From: Bacteroidota bacterium
Lineage (GTDB): Bacteria > Bacteroidota > Bacteroidia > Sphingobacteriales > Sphingobacteriaceae
Length of the DNA: 41,781 nucleotides
Direction: 5' to 3'
Assembly (NCBI GenBank): GCA_013289045.1
Contig: JABDAU010000031.1
Coordinates: 1 to 41,781 of the forward strand
In this document: positions 1-8,948 of the stretch, one piece after another
How the letters are laid out: each line of letters starts with the position of its first letter
Position numbering within the stretch: position 1 is the stretch's first letter
The notes under the pieces: model-generated
Told to the model about the DNA's origin: nothing
What the model saw: the letters and a program-made list of their open reading frames with translations, nothing else
Databases searched by the model: none
Translations under genes and position numbers: made by a program

Positions 1-2
1 CC

Positions 3-1310
3 TTAATTGACGACCCGATGCCTTATGCATTAAAGAAAGGCGGCAAGTTTAAAAACCTGGCTGAAGATGTAATTGCAATGCGTAAAGAGGGGAAATTTGT
101 AAAGCAGGAACGCAGTAACTTTAAGTTGAAAGAAGAAATAGCCGACTTTCCGGTATGGGGTTTGGAAAATATTGAAGTGGGTGCTTTAGCACAAATGCGT
201 ACCGCCGTGCAGTTACCTATTGCTCTTGCCGGGGCTTTAATGCCTGACGCGCACCAGGGTTACGGTTTGCCTATTGGCGGCGTGTTGGCTACTACGGCCA
301 ATACCATTATCCCCTTTGCGGTGGGTGTAGATATTGCCTGCCGTATGTGCTTAAGCATCTTTGATTTGCCTGCGGAAGCAATTGATACGGAAACTGATAA
401 GTTGAAAAATATATTGATTGATAACACCTACTTTGGGATGGGTTGTACCACCAAATCGTACTTTGATAGTTCGTTGTTTGATAGCAAGACCTGGGGCGAA
501 ACCAAATTGATCCGTACGTTGAAGGATAAGGCTTACGCGCAATTGGGTACCAGCGGTACCGGCAACCACTTTGTGGAATGGGGCGAACTGGACATTGCCG
601 AAGGCGCTTTGGCCGAGATCCCGGCCGGCAAGTATTTGGCTTTGCTTTCGCACTCCGGCTCACGTGGGTTTGGGGGTAGCGTGGCCGACTATTACAGCCG
701 TATAGCCATGACCAAAACCAAGCTGCCTGCCGAAGCCAGGCATTTGGCCTGGTTAGATCTGGATAAGGACGAAGGGCAGGAATACTGGATTGCCATGAAC
801 CTGGCCGGCGAATATGCCAGCGCCAACCACCACGAAATCCATAACAAAATTGCCCGTGCGTTGGGTGTTAAACATATCAGCATGATTGAGAACCACCATA
901 ACTTTGCCTGGAAAGAGCAACTGGCCGATGGTACTGAAGTAATGGTACACCGTAAAGGCGCAACCCCGGCCGGCGAGGGTGTGTTAGGCATTATCCCCGG
1001 CAGCATGAGTACGCCCGGCTTTTTAGTCCGTGGCAAAGGCGATGCAGCCAGCATTAACTCTGCCAGCCACGGCGCGGGCAGGGCCATGAGCCGTAGCGCG
1101 GCCTTTAAAACCTTGGACAGAGCTTTGATTGCTGCTAATTTGGTTAACAAACGCATTACCCTGATAGGCAGCGATATGGACGAAGCGCCAATGGCCTACA
1201 AAGACATACATACCGTTATGGCCGCGCAGCATGATCTGGTGGAAGTGTTGGCTAAGTTTGAGCCGAGGATTGTGAGGATGGCGGATGCGAGGGAAAAGCC
1301 GGAGGATTAG
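3..1310 (+). CDS. rtcB: RtcB-family RNA ligase, 5'-truncated by window edge
   Basis: RtcB joins RNA 2',3'-cyclic-phosphate or 3'-phosphate ends to 5'-OH ends, using GTP and Mn2+. The reading frame is open from the first complete codon at position 3, so the ATG at 18 is probably internal; compared with the second RtcB in this window, roughly 70 N-terminal residues are missing. Numbering from that ATG, the signature residues are all visible: the PDAH motif (77-80), the metal-binding Cys in VDIACRM (Cys108), GNHFVEW, SHSGSRGFG, ENHHNFAW, and the guanylated-histidine motif HRKGATPA. GSMSTP and SASHGAGRAMSR close the active site. It ends with a short acidic tail. It stands upstream of a gene carrying a KptA domain and an ADP-ribosylglycohydrolase, which suggests an RNA-end repair cluster. 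It should be catalytically active; its substrate is unknown. Confidence 0.95.
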   Translation, partial: LIDDPMPYALKKGGKFKNLAEDVIAMRKEGKFVKQERSNFKLKEEIADFPVWGLENIEVGALAQMRTAVQLPIALAGALMPDAHQGYGLPIGGVLATTANTIIPFAVGVDIACRMCLSIFDLPAEAIDTETDKLKNILIDNTYFGMGCTTKSYFDSSLFDSKTWGETKLIRTLKDKAYAQLGTSGTGNHFVEWGELDIAEGALAEIPAGKYLALLSHSGSRGFGGSVADYYSRIAMTKTKLPAEARHLAWLDLDKDEGQEYWIAMNLAGEYASANHHEIHNKIARALGVKHISMIENHHNFAWKEQLADGTEVMVHRKGATPAGEGVLGIIPGSMSTPGFLVRGKGDAASINSASHGAGRAMSRSAAFKTLDRALIAANLVNKRITLIGSDMDEAPMAYKDIHTVMAAQHDLVEVLAKFEPRIVRMADAREKPED

Positions 1311-1479
1311 CGCCCGGCTTACTTTTGCCACCACGTCATTGGGACCGATGCCATCCTCGGAAGCCGAAGAAGAACCGGAGGATTGGGATTGACATATGTA
1401 TTTCGTCAGCCATGAGCATGATTTCAATAAACACTTATTTAGGTATATTTAATTTTTATTGGCACTTAATAATAGACAA

Positions 1480-1737
1480 ATGAAACTTGAGATAGTAAAA
1501 GTAGAATATCCGATATCTTCAGAAGAAATTTCTTTTTTAAATAAGGAATTAATTAATGTAAGAGAAGAGGTTGAAGATAATCCTTATATTAAAGAGGCTA
1601 TTAAAGTTCTTTCTGCTGGTGGATGCGTTGAATTATATGACGTCAATCGGCTGGGAATATGTCGAAAGCCTTTTCTTAGAGGAAGCGGGAGGTACGACAA
1701 TGGGGCCTGTGAGATATTTAATGAAATACACGTATAA
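1480..1737 (+). CDS. Small hypothetical protein
   Basis: An 85-residue ORF from ATG 1480; a TTG at 1459 would add seven residues. The product is acidic at the N-terminus (EIVKVEYPISSEEISFL) and has a Gly/Arg-rich stretch near the end (RKPFLRGSGRYDNG). I do not recognise a family, signal peptide or membrane segment. Its base composition is more AT-rich than rtcB before it. It ends 12 nt before the WYL-KptA gene, so the two may be cotranscribed, since no obvious promoter fits in that gap. The 169 nt between rtcB and this ORF have no clear gene or promoter. It could be the remnant of a larger gene. Confidence 0.45.
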   Translation: MKLEIVKVEYPISSEEISFLNKELINVREEVEDNPYIKEAIKVLSAGGCVELYDVNRLGICRKPFLRGSGRYDNGACEIFNEIHV

Positions 1738-1749
1738 CCAGTAATTCCC

Positions 1750-3354
1750 ATGCCCGTTAATCGCAACGCCCTTATCCGCTACCGCACCATTGACCAATGC
1801 CTGCAAAACCGTTTTAAGAAATGGACGCTGGATGATTTGATAGCTGCTTGCGGTGATGCCATTTACGAATACCAGGGGATTGATAGCGGTGTCAGCAGGA
1901 GAACTGTGCAGGCTGATATGGAAATGATGCGCAGCAACAAGTTGGGCTACGAAGCACCCATTGTTGTCGTTGATAAAAAGTATTATACCTATAGCGATAA
2001 AAATTATAGTATTACCAATAGCCCGCTAAACCAGCAGGATATGCAGGTGCTGAGCGAAGTATCTAGTTTATTAAAGCAGTTTAAGGGCTTTAATCATTTT
2101 ACCGACCTTAATGAAATGGTGAGTAAACTGGAAGACAAGATCTATTCGCAGAAAACACAAAGTGCCCCGGTAATTGATTTTGAGAAGAACGACAACCTGA
2201 AAGGGCTGGAATGGATTGAGGTGATCCGCAAAGCTATTGTGGCTAAGAAAACTATTTGTATTACCTATCAATCCTTCAAAGCCAGGGAAGCCAGTACGTT
2301 TTGCTTTAGTGGATACTTGCTTAAAGAGTACCGCAACCGTTGGTTTGTATTAGGGATGCAGCACAAGCGCAATGCCCATATTATGAATTTAGCTTTAGAC
2401 AGGATACAAACCGTAGAAGAACATGAAGAGCCTTACAGGGAGAACAGAATACTCGACCTGGCAACTTATTATAATGATTGCATTGGGGTAACTAAATCTC
2501 CGGGTCAGCGCGATTGTGAGGTGATATTTTGGATAGATGCAGCTAACGCGCCTTACGTGGTGACCAAACCTCTGCACCATACGCAAAAATTGTTGAGCGA
2601 AGATGCAACAGGAAAAATATTTAGCATCAGGGTGATATTGAATTTTGAGTTGGAACGGGAATTATTGGGCTTTGGCGCTAAGATGAGAGTGCTGGGGCCA
2701 AGGGTACTGGTAAAACAGATGAAAGCTCAGTTGGCTAAAACAATAGAGAATTACAGCAAGGACAGTATAACGCCATCTGCTATTACCCTAACTTTGAATG
2801 AAACAATGAAAGAAAAAGATATAACAAGTATCAGCAAATTTTTAAGCCTGGTACTAAGACATCAGCCGCAATTGATTGGTATTGAACTGGACGAGCAAGG
2901 CTGGGTAAATGTTGATGAATTACTAAGACAAGCTAATGCGAATGGCCATAATTTAGATCTAGAACTATTAAATCACGTAGTTGAAACCAATAGTAAAAAA
3001 CGCTTTGCCTTTGATGAAAGCAGACAGAAGATCCGCGCCAGTCAAGGGCATTCAGTTGAAGTTGAACTAGGTTACCAGGCACAAATGCCGCCGGAAATGC
3101 TTTATCACGGAACTGGCGAAAAGTCGGTGGATGCTATTCAGCAAAGCGGTCTTGAAAAACGGAGCCGTCAACATGTACATTTAAGCCGGGATATAGAAAC
3201 GGCCATACAGGTTGGCAGCAGGCACGGCAAACCGGCAGTATTTAAGGTGGAAGCCAACGAAATGCATAGAAATGGATATGTATTCTACCTGTCTGACAAT
3301 AAGGTTTGGCTTACTGATACCGTGCCCACCCGGTTTTTGAAATTGGTGGAATAA
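1750..3354 (+). CDS. WYL-domain regulator fused to KptA/Tpt1 RNA 2'-phosphotransferase
   Basis: Residues 1-75 look like a DNA-binding winged-helix region. Residues about 150-240 form a WYL-type domain (ITYQSFKAREAS, RWFVLGM) with its C-terminal extension to about 340. From Met353 to the end is a full-length KptA/Tpt1 domain: LSLVLRHQP with the catalytic Arg370-His371, GWVNVDELL, KKRFAF, IRASQGHS, LYHGT, HVHLS, VGSRHGKP and VWLT. Tpt1 enzymes move an internal RNA 2'-phosphate to NAD+, releasing nicotinamide and ADP-ribose 1'',2''-cyclic phosphate. WYL domains commonly sense nucleic acids or nucleotides. The two parts are normally separate proteins. An in-frame ATG at 2806 could also start a free KptA. 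The gene lies 16 nt upstream of an ADP-ribosylglycohydrolase. The domain calls are firm; coupling of sensing and catalysis is inference. Confidence 0.9.
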   Translation: MPVNRNALIRYRTIDQCLQNRFKKWTLDDLIAACGDAIYEYQGIDSGVSRRTVQADMEMMRSNKLGYEAPIVVVDKKYYTYSDKNYSITNSPLNQQDMQVLSEVSSLLKQFKGFNHFTDLNEMVSKLEDKIYSQKTQSAPVIDFEKNDNLKGLEWIEVIRKAIVAKKTICITYQSFKAREASTFCFSGYLLKEYRNRWFVLGMQHKRNAHIMNLALDRIQTVEEHEEPYRENRILDLATYYNDCIGVTKSPGQRDCEVIFWIDAANAPYVVTKPLHHTQKLLSEDATGKIFSIRVILNFELERELLGFGAKMRVLGPRVLVKQMKAQLAKTIENYSKDSITPSAITLTLNETMKEKDITSISKFLSLVLRHQPQLIGIELDEQGWVNVDELLRQANANGHNLDLELLNHVVETNSKKRFAFDESRQKIRASQGHSVEVELGYQAQMPPEMLYHGTGEKSVDAIQQSGLEKRSRQHVHLSRDIETAIQVGSRHGKPAVFKVEANEMHRNGYVFYLSDNKVWLTDTVPTRFLKLVE

Positions 3355-3370
3355 ATAAAAAAGCCTTCAA

Positions 3371-4405
3371 ATGAATAGGGATAAGATCAGACCAGAATGG
3401 ATACCTTCGGGATACAAGGAAATTGCTAAAACAGAGCAGATGGATAACGCCAACAGAGACAAGAAGAAATTTAACTTAAATATCTGTAAAGATATCTTAT
3501 TCGGCCTGGCTATTGGCGACGCATTAGGTGTGCCTGTCGAATTTAAAAGCAGAGAGGAAATAAGCAGGCACCCGGTGACGGACATGATTGGCTATGGTAT
3601 GCACAACAAACCAGCAGGAACATTTTCCGACGATAGTTCTTTAGCCTTTTGCCTGGCTGAAGCCATTGCTTCAGGGTTTACTTTAGAAAGCACAGGGCGT
3701 AATTTTATCAATTGGCGGTATGATAATTATTGGACTGCAGATAACGACGTTTTTGATATTGGGATGACAACACAACGTGCTATTGACAGACTGGTAAAAG
3801 GAACACCGCCCCAGCATGCTGGAGACTTTGAGGAAGAAAGTAATGGTAACGGCTCATTAATGCGCATATTACCTTTGTTGGTCTATATCAGGGATAAGCC
3901 GGTAGATAAGCGTTATCAATTAATCAAACAAGTTTCGTCTATGACTCATGGCCATGCCCGTTCAGTCATTGCCTGTTTTTATTATCTTGAATTTGCTTTG
4001 GGGCTATTAAATGGGGTGGACAAGTTTGATATTTATCATAACCTGCAAAAAGATATAGCGGAGTATTTGAGATCGATAAATATGGGTAGGGACGAAACGA
4101 GTTTATTTGACCGGTTGCTAATCGACAGGATAGATATGATACCCGAAAATCAAATTCGCAGCAGCGGGTATGTTTTACATACATTGGAAGCTAGTATTTG
4201 GTGCCTGCTCAATACAGATAATTATAAAGATGCTGTTTTAAAAGCCGTTAATTTAGGGCAAGATACAGATACAACAGGTGCCGTAACTGGCGGCCTTGCC
4301 GGATTGTTATATGGTTATGAAAGCATTCCCGAACATTGGTTAAATCAACTCGCCCGCAAAGATGATGTTGAAGATCTTGCGGTGAGAATGTTTAGGGCCG
4401 TTTAA
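3371..4405 (+). CDS. ADP-ribosylglycohydrolase family protein
   Basis: The fold of DraG/ARH enzymes, which remove ADP-ribose from proteins, nucleic acids or small molecules, is indicated by GLAIGDALGVPVEF (about residues 45-58), the metal-binding SDDS (86-89, usually TDDT), a central HGHARS segment, and C-terminal GQDTDTTGAVTGGLAG, which supplies the second metal-binding Asp pair. The catalytic core begins near residue 37; the first 36 residues are polar, and Met24 (position 3440) is an alternative start. The gene follows WYL-KptA after 16 nt, in an apparent operon. KptA and many toxins create ADP-ribosyl products, so this enzyme may clear them; the actual substrate cannot be read from sequence. 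Its stop lies 9 nt from that of the convergent NAD operon, with no visible terminator between. Confidence 0.9.
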   Translation: MNRDKIRPEWIPSGYKEIAKTEQMDNANRDKKKFNLNICKDILFGLAIGDALGVPVEFKSREEISRHPVTDMIGYGMHNKPAGTFSDDSSLAFCLAEAIASGFTLESTGRNFINWRYDNYWTADNDVFDIGMTTQRAIDRLVKGTPPQHAGDFEEESNGNGSLMRILPLLVYIRDKPVDKRYQLIKQVSSMTHGHARSVIACFYYLEFALGLLNGVDKFDIYHNLQKDIAEYLRSINMGRDETSLFDRLLIDRIDMIPENQIRSSGYVLHTLEASIWCLLNTDNYKDAVLKAVNLGQDTDTTGAVTGGLAGLLYGYESIPEHWLNQLARKDDVEDLAVRMFRAV

Positions 4406-4414
4406 CAACTGAAA

Positions 4415-5320
4415 TTATATTACCTCGCAAATCAGATCCGCTAAACTTCTCACTTCTACAAACTCATCGTTTATAAATTGCGTATTCACATGCGAGTCGG
4501 TACAGATCAGCTTCTTAATTAATCCGCTATCTTTTAGTTTGTTGATGCCGTCGTTTACAAACAAACCGTGGGTGGTAATTACATAAATATCGCCGGCACC
4601 AGCATTTTTATAGGTTTTGGCCGCGTTAATGATGCTGCCACCCGAGCGGATCATGTCATCATAAATAATAACAGTTTTGCCATCTACATCTGCATTTATG
4701 GCGCTTACCTCGGTATGGTCGTCTTTTAGGCGGCGCTTCAGGATAAAGGCGGCGTTTACTCCCAGATCATTAGCTAATGACTCTACCCATTTAGCACGTC
4801 CCGCATCGGTGCTGGCCATTACAAAATTATCGCCGCCGTATTCAAGGGCTGCTTTTATCACAATATCCTTGCAGTATACATGTACTGGGTACAAATCATG
4901 CTCAAAGTAATACTGGATACCTTCAGAATGCAGATCAAACAACAAAACTTTGTTCCCCCGGTTTGATTTTGGAATAGCCGACAGCAAACGGGCCCGGGTT
5001 TTAGCAGTCACAATTTCGCCGCTCAACACAGCGCGCTCCATGGTAGAGTAGCCAAAGTATGGGATAACCAGCGTTAATGAATTTACCCCGTAGCTTACCA
5101 GTGATGAGGCCAGATCATAAAGCTCCAGAGTAGCGGCATCGTTTACGGTGCCGCCAATCAATATTGCGTTCCTGTTTTCTATTGGCGAGATGATCCGCTG
5201 GTAGCGTTCACCATCGGTAAAATGACTTACTTCCAGTTCACCTTTTTCAAAGTCGCCGCAGGCTAATATCTTTTCGGCCAGGTATTCGTAGCCTTTTATG
5301 GCAAATAATATTTTCTTCAT
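4415..5320 (-). CDS. Divergent ribose-phosphate pyrophosphokinase (PRPP synthetase homologue)
   Basis: A 301-residue member of the Prs family, which makes PRPP from ribose 5-phosphate and ATP. Visible family motifs are FTDGER (34-39), IPYFGY (86-91), the DLH histidine (His131), KRR of the flexible loop (195-197) and the PRPP-binding loop DDMIRSGGS (221-229). It departs from housekeeping Prs: the usual ATP-contacting RQD segment after GYA is replaced by STMER, and the PRPP loop reads RSGGS instead of DTAGT. It is the last gene of the NAD-salvage operon and overlaps nadR by 4 nt. The likely job is to supply PRPP to the nicotinamide phosphoribosyltransferase encoded upstream. A different substrate is possible, such as ADP-ribose as in the Adps enzyme of phage NARP1 NAD reconstitution. 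A separate housekeeping prs probably exists elsewhere. Confidence 0.88.
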   Translation of the reverse strand: MKKILFAIKGYEYLAEKILACGDFEKGELEVSHFTDGERYQRIISPIENRNAILIGGTVNDAATLELYDLASSLVSYGVNSLTLVIPYFGYSTMERAVLSGEIVTAKTRARLLSAIPKSNRGNKVLLFDLHSEGIQYYFEHDLYPVHVYCKDIVIKAALEYGGDNFVMASTDAGRAKWVESLANDLGVNAAFILKRRLKDDHTEVSAINADVDGKTVIIYDDMIRSGGSIINAAKTYKNAGAGDIYVITTHGLFVNDGINKLKDSGLIKKLICTDSHVNTQFINDEFVEVRSLADLICEVI

Positions 5321-6309
5321 CTTGTTGATTTATTTATAATGAGTTTTGATACTTCCGAAACCGCCTGCTCAAACCTGCTTTGCCAGCTTCCGGATATTCC
5401 CACAAATTCAATTTGATGATCCGCCAGGATCTCCCGGTGAGATTGGTCCAGTAAATCCCTGTCGGTTTTGTTTAACCTGGTGCCATCTTGATAATAAGGG
5501 GCATCGTTATTCAAATAGAGATACAAATCGGCTTTGTTGGTATTGTAAATATGTTCGTTAACCGGCAGTTCAATATCAAAAGTAAATCTGGCGTACGATT
5601 TTGTAATATGAATATCGGTATCAATAATTACTAAAGGGCTATCGCCGCACACGGCTTCATTTATTTTTTTAGCATGTTCATTTGCAACTGATAGCAAGTC
5701 GTCAAATGAAAAATCGGTTGAATCCGGGATTAAATCCCTGCCGACTTCAGCTACCATACTGCAATTATAATAGCTCGCAAGTTGTTCGGTTAAGGTGGTT
5801 TTCCCGGTAGATTCGGTCCCAAGGATGACAACCTTAACCGCGAAATAGGGCTTAACCGCCGCAGGCAAATAGTGCCAGTTTGCGAATAAGTTATTCCTGA
5901 TTGCAGTGGCGGAAACGGGGTGAATATCTTTCTCTAAATTGAAGGGAATATGTTTTATACCCATAAATCCGGCAACAAGATCGCCGTACGGTTCCGATGT
6001 GATCAGCAGGTTATACCCAGGATAATGCTTTCTAAACTCTGTCGCCCAAATTTCAGAAACGCTTAAAGATGTTTGAGAAGTATTGGGTAAAAGCCGGTTA
6101 TCATACCGGAGTATTTTCACCTCCATGTTGCTTGTATTTTCAAAAGTAGCTTCAATCCAGTCTTTTCTTACTTCGCCGGGAATATGCTCCTGGTTGTCAC
6201 AGCAAACCAATACCGATAAAAAATCACAATTGTTTAGTGCAAAGCTGATCATGGCTTCGTGTCCTTTGTGAAAAGGCAAGTACTTCCCAAATAAAAATGC
6301 CTTAGTCAT
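5317..6309 (-). CDS. nadR: NadR: NMN adenylyltransferase / ribosylnicotinamide kinase
   Basis: A bifunctional cytoplasmic enzyme that phosphorylates imported nicotinamide riboside to NMN and adenylates NMN to NAD. The N-terminal nucleotidyltransferase domain shows LFGKYLPFHKGH (His14 and His17) and the second signature VSATAIR (132-138). The C-terminal kinase domain begins with the P-loop GTESTGKTT (164-172) and continues with IIDTDIHITK. At 330 residues it lacks the N-terminal helix-turn-helix of the enterobacterial NadR repressor, so it should be purely enzymatic; repression is left to NrtR. It overlaps pnuC by 8 nt and the prs homologue by 4 nt. Pairing with PnuC gives an uptake-and-trap route for nicotinamide riboside. 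Confidence 0.94.
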   Translation of the reverse strand: MTKAFLFGKYLPFHKGHEAMISFALNNCDFLSVLVCCDNQEHIPGEVRKDWIEATFENTSNMEVKILRYDNRLLPNTSQTSLSVSEIWATEFRKHYPGYNLLITSEPYGDLVAGFMGIKHIPFNLEKDIHPVSATAIRNNLFANWHYLPAAVKPYFAVKVVILGTESTGKTTLTEQLASYYNCSMVAEVGRDLIPDSTDFSFDDLLSVANEHAKKINEAVCGDSPLVIIDTDIHITKSYARFTFDIELPVNEHIYNTNKADLYLYLNNDAPYYQDGTRLNKTDRDLLDQSHREILADHQIEFVGISGSWQSRFEQAVSEVSKLIINKSTR

Positions 6310-6931
6310 TAACCAATTGTTTTTTCCAGTGATACAAGCCGTATGATGCTAATCCGAGAAAAATCAAATACTCAAGCGACAGGAAGTAAACGCCTTTTTT
6401 GAAGTATAGTATGATACAAATAGCATCTACCAATATCCACAAATGCCAGTTTTCAATTTTCTTTTTGGCAAGTAAGACCGTGGCGACAATGCTCAAAACC
6501 ATCACGAAAGAGTCGGTAAAGGGATAAGCTGCTGCAACTTTAAAATAATTGGGCAGGTACAGGTGAATATTTTTGATGAGTAGGCCGCTTAATAATGACC
6601 CTGCTATAATAATGATGGTGATTAGCCAGCGTGCTTTTGTGCTGATAACGGCAATCTTGTTTTCAACCGTCGAAGTATTCCAGTTGTACCAACCATAAAT
6701 GGTAACGATAAAGAAATATACCTGTAAAAACATATCGGCATAAAGGTGTACCTGGAAGAATAAAATAAACAGAAAAACCTCATTGACGATGCCGGTGCTC
6801 CAGGTTAAAATATTAGCCTTTGAGGCATAATATACAGAGATCAACCCAAACACTGTGCCTATTAATTCAACATAACTGATAGGATAACTTATAATGGAAA
6901 AAGCGGTATTTTCAATATCAAAAAAATGCAT
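6302..6931 (-). CDS. pnuC: PnuC nicotinamide riboside transporter
   Basis: A 209-residue inner-membrane protein with about seven hydrophobic segments. PnuC family features are visible: an early LIGTVFGLISVYYASK segment, NVLTW-like ILTWSTGIVNEVF, IYGWYNW near residue 80, and a final GLASYGLYHWKK. PnuC proteins carry nicotinamide riboside by facilitated diffusion, driven by phosphorylation by NadR, whose gene follows directly with an 8-nt overlap. The start codon shares one base with the stop of the TonB-dependent receptor gene. That receptor would bring the substrate across the outer membrane. Thiamine-transporting PnuT is a related alternative, but the neighbours argue for a NAD precursor. 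Confidence 0.92.
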   Translation of the reverse strand: MHFFDIENTAFSIISYPISYVELIGTVFGLISVYYASKANILTWSTGIVNEVFLFILFFQVHLYADMFLQVYFFIVTIYGWYNWNTSTVENKIAVISTKARWLITIIIIAGSLLSGLLIKNIHLYLPNYFKVAAAYPFTDSFVMVLSIVATVLLAKKKIENWHLWILVDAICIILYFKKGVYFLSLEYLIFLGLASYGLYHWKKQLVND

Positions 6932-8943
6932 CAGAAAGTATATTTTACTGAAGTGTAAAAATTTGTAGGCGATTGAACAAAGTATTTTTTTGTACCATCA
7001 GTGTCCACATAACCATTATTAAAGTATTTGGTGTCGGTAATATTGTAAACGAAAATAGCAAATTGAATATGTTTGACATCATATTGAGTCCTTGCATTAA
7101 AAATTACGTACTGATTGACCCTGGCGGTATTGGCAAAATCAATAAACGAACTGCTTTGGTATCGGCCCGACAAACCTATTAAAAACGATTTGCTAGTATA
7201 CGTTATTTCCTGGTTAATGATAACCGGCGGCGTTACTATCGGTGAGAAGGACTCGTTCTGTTCTTTAATGCGGTTGTAGCTGTATGCTGAATTATTAATT
7301 AGGTTCAGTTTATCGGTAAGTTTGTAGTTAAGGCTCAGTTCCGCCCCGGTTCTGATACTGCTGTTTACTTCGCTGGTGAGGGGCAAGCCGTTGGGCCCTA
7401 ACTGGCCATTCAACACAATCTCATTTTTAAAGCTCATGTAGTAAAAATTGAGGTTCAGGTTCAGCTTTCCTGCCCGGTGCCGGAAGCCCAGCTCCTGGTC
7501 CACCAAATATTCAGGCGACTTAATGGCGATAATGGCACGGCCTGCACTGTCGGCCAGTAAGTTATCCGAACCGCCAAACATATCGTTACGCGTCGGTTCT
7601 TTGCCGGTTCTGCCAATACTATAATATAGGTTAAAGTTATTGCCTGCCAGGAAGCTCGCGCCTGCTTTGGGATTGAGAAAAAACCAGTCTATTCTATTTA
7701 GGGGCACATCGCCATGATAATCAAACGTGGCATAACGCGCCTGGACATCGGCAAAAAGAGTTAGCTGACCTATGGTATAATCGGCCTTACTAAAAACACT
7801 GAATTCATCTTTATAACCAGTGTTTTCATACAACTGACCAACGGTATTTAAACTGCCGATATGCCTTCTGTCGTATATACTGCCATTGATACCGGTTGTC
7901 CAGTTAAATGATCCTTTGGAGTAAGTGTAATTGCTGAAAAGACCGATAAGGTTGGACAGGAAAGCATAGTTATACAATTCGTTGGTTGTTGGTAAGCCTA
8001 AATAGGCATTCTCGTTATACCCATAATGGCCGTTAAGATAGGTGTAGTAAACACTGGTTTGCAGGCTTGATGTGCTGTTAGGATGCCATACATGTTGAAG
8101 CTGTACCAGCAATTGGGTAAAATTATCTCTTTCGTTGCTATCCAGGTTTGTTCGTGGATCTTTTTCAATTAATGCTTCGGGTACGCCCAGCCAGGCCAGC
8201 TGATTTTGCTGATGACCAACTAAAACATTCATTTTAAAGACCGATTTATCATAAATTAAATCGCCACCCATAAAAACTGATTGCGAATTATTGGAAGAGT
8301 GGTATTTATACCCGTCGGAATAAATTTGAGAGGCTCTCACGTAAAATGCCTTTTTATTTTTTACCCCGCTGTTATATTCAGCGAATACCCTGTGGCTGTT
8401 AAAGGAGCCGTAGCCAAAGCCAACGGTGGTATAGGTAGAATCGAAAAGATTGGGGGAAAACAATTGGACGCTGCCAGCATAGCTGCCCACGCCGTTTTTA
8501 GTGGTGCCGATGCCGCGCTGAATTTGAATTTTACTTACCGAATTCATAATATCCGGATAGTTAGAAAAATAAGCACCCTGGTCCTCGGGTTCATTTAGTG
8601 GCACGCCATCTAATGATATGTTGATGCGGGTCTGATCTATTCCCCTCATCCTGAAATAGGAATAGCCCTGCGTACTTCCCGCGTCAGAATACACGGTGAT
8701 GGATGGCGTTTGCGCGAGCAAATAGGAAGGCTCCTGCCCTGTTGATTTGGCCTGTAGCTCTTTACCGCTTATATTCTGAAAAGTAACGGGTGTTAACTTA
8801 TCGGCCTGGTAGGTAACTACCACTTCTTTTATAACATGGGTAGTGTCTTTTAAATGTGCTGTATCTGGTTTTGGCGCAACCTGCGCCTTCAGGCCTGCCG
8901 ATGCAAATAGGAAAATGATAAAGGAGGTGTTCTTTTTTAACAT
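6931..8943 (-). CDS. TonB-dependent outer-membrane receptor, probably for a NAD precursor
   Basis: A 670-residue receptor with a signal peptide (first ~20 residues, ending near GLKAQ), a plug domain starting at VIKEVVVTYQADKLTPV, a conserved FRMRGIDQTRINISLDGVPLNEP segment, the plug end GVGSYAGSVQLFSPN, and a long beta-barrel ending in an aromatic residue (SVKYTF). It lacks the N-terminal carboxypeptidase-like domain of SusC proteins. It sits 5 nt after the NAMPT gene and one base overlaps pnuC, so the cargo is most likely nicotinamide riboside or NMN. That cargo is inferred from the operon only. Confidence 0.9.
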   Translation of the reverse strand: MLKKNTSFIIFLFASAGLKAQVAPKPDTAHLKDTTHVIKEVVVTYQADKLTPVTFQNISGKELQAKSTGQEPSYLLAQTPSITVYSDAGSTQGYSYFRMRGIDQTRINISLDGVPLNEPEDQGAYFSNYPDIMNSVSKIQIQRGIGTTKNGVGSYAGSVQLFSPNLFDSTYTTVGFGYGSFNSHRVFAEYNSGVKNKKAFYVRASQIYSDGYKYHSSNNSQSVFMGGDLIYDKSVFKMNVLVGHQQNQLAWLGVPEALIEKDPRTNLDSNERDNFTQLLVQLQHVWHPNSTSSLQTSVYYTYLNGHYGYNENAYLGLPTTNELYNYAFLSNLIGLFSNYTYSKGSFNWTTGINGSIYDRRHIGSLNTVGQLYENTGYKDEFSVFSKADYTIGQLTLFADVQARYATFDYHGDVPLNRIDWFFLNPKAGASFLAGNNFNLYYSIGRTGKEPTRNDMFGGSDNLLADSAGRAIIAIKSPEYLVDQELGFRHRAGKLNLNLNFYYMSFKNEIVLNGQLGPNGLPLTSEVNSSIRTGAELSLNYKLTDKLNLINNSAYSYNRIKEQNESFSPIVTPPVIINQEITYTSKSFLIGLSGRYQSSSFIDFANTARVNQYVIFNARTQYDVKHIQFAIFVYNITDTKYFNNGYVDTDGTKKYFVQSPTNFYTSVKYTF

Positions 8944-8948
8944 AACCG

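Noticed and set aside
692..1156. Long ORF on the minus strand inside rtcB (154 codons), and the many similar antisense frames
   Set aside because: It lies wholly within a gene with strong family motifs, and shows no recognisable domain; it reflects codon bias of the real gene.
6931..8943. Receptor gene considered as a SusC-type transporter
   Set aside because: It is only 670 residues, lacks the N-terminal carboxypeptidase-like domain, and has no SusD partner.
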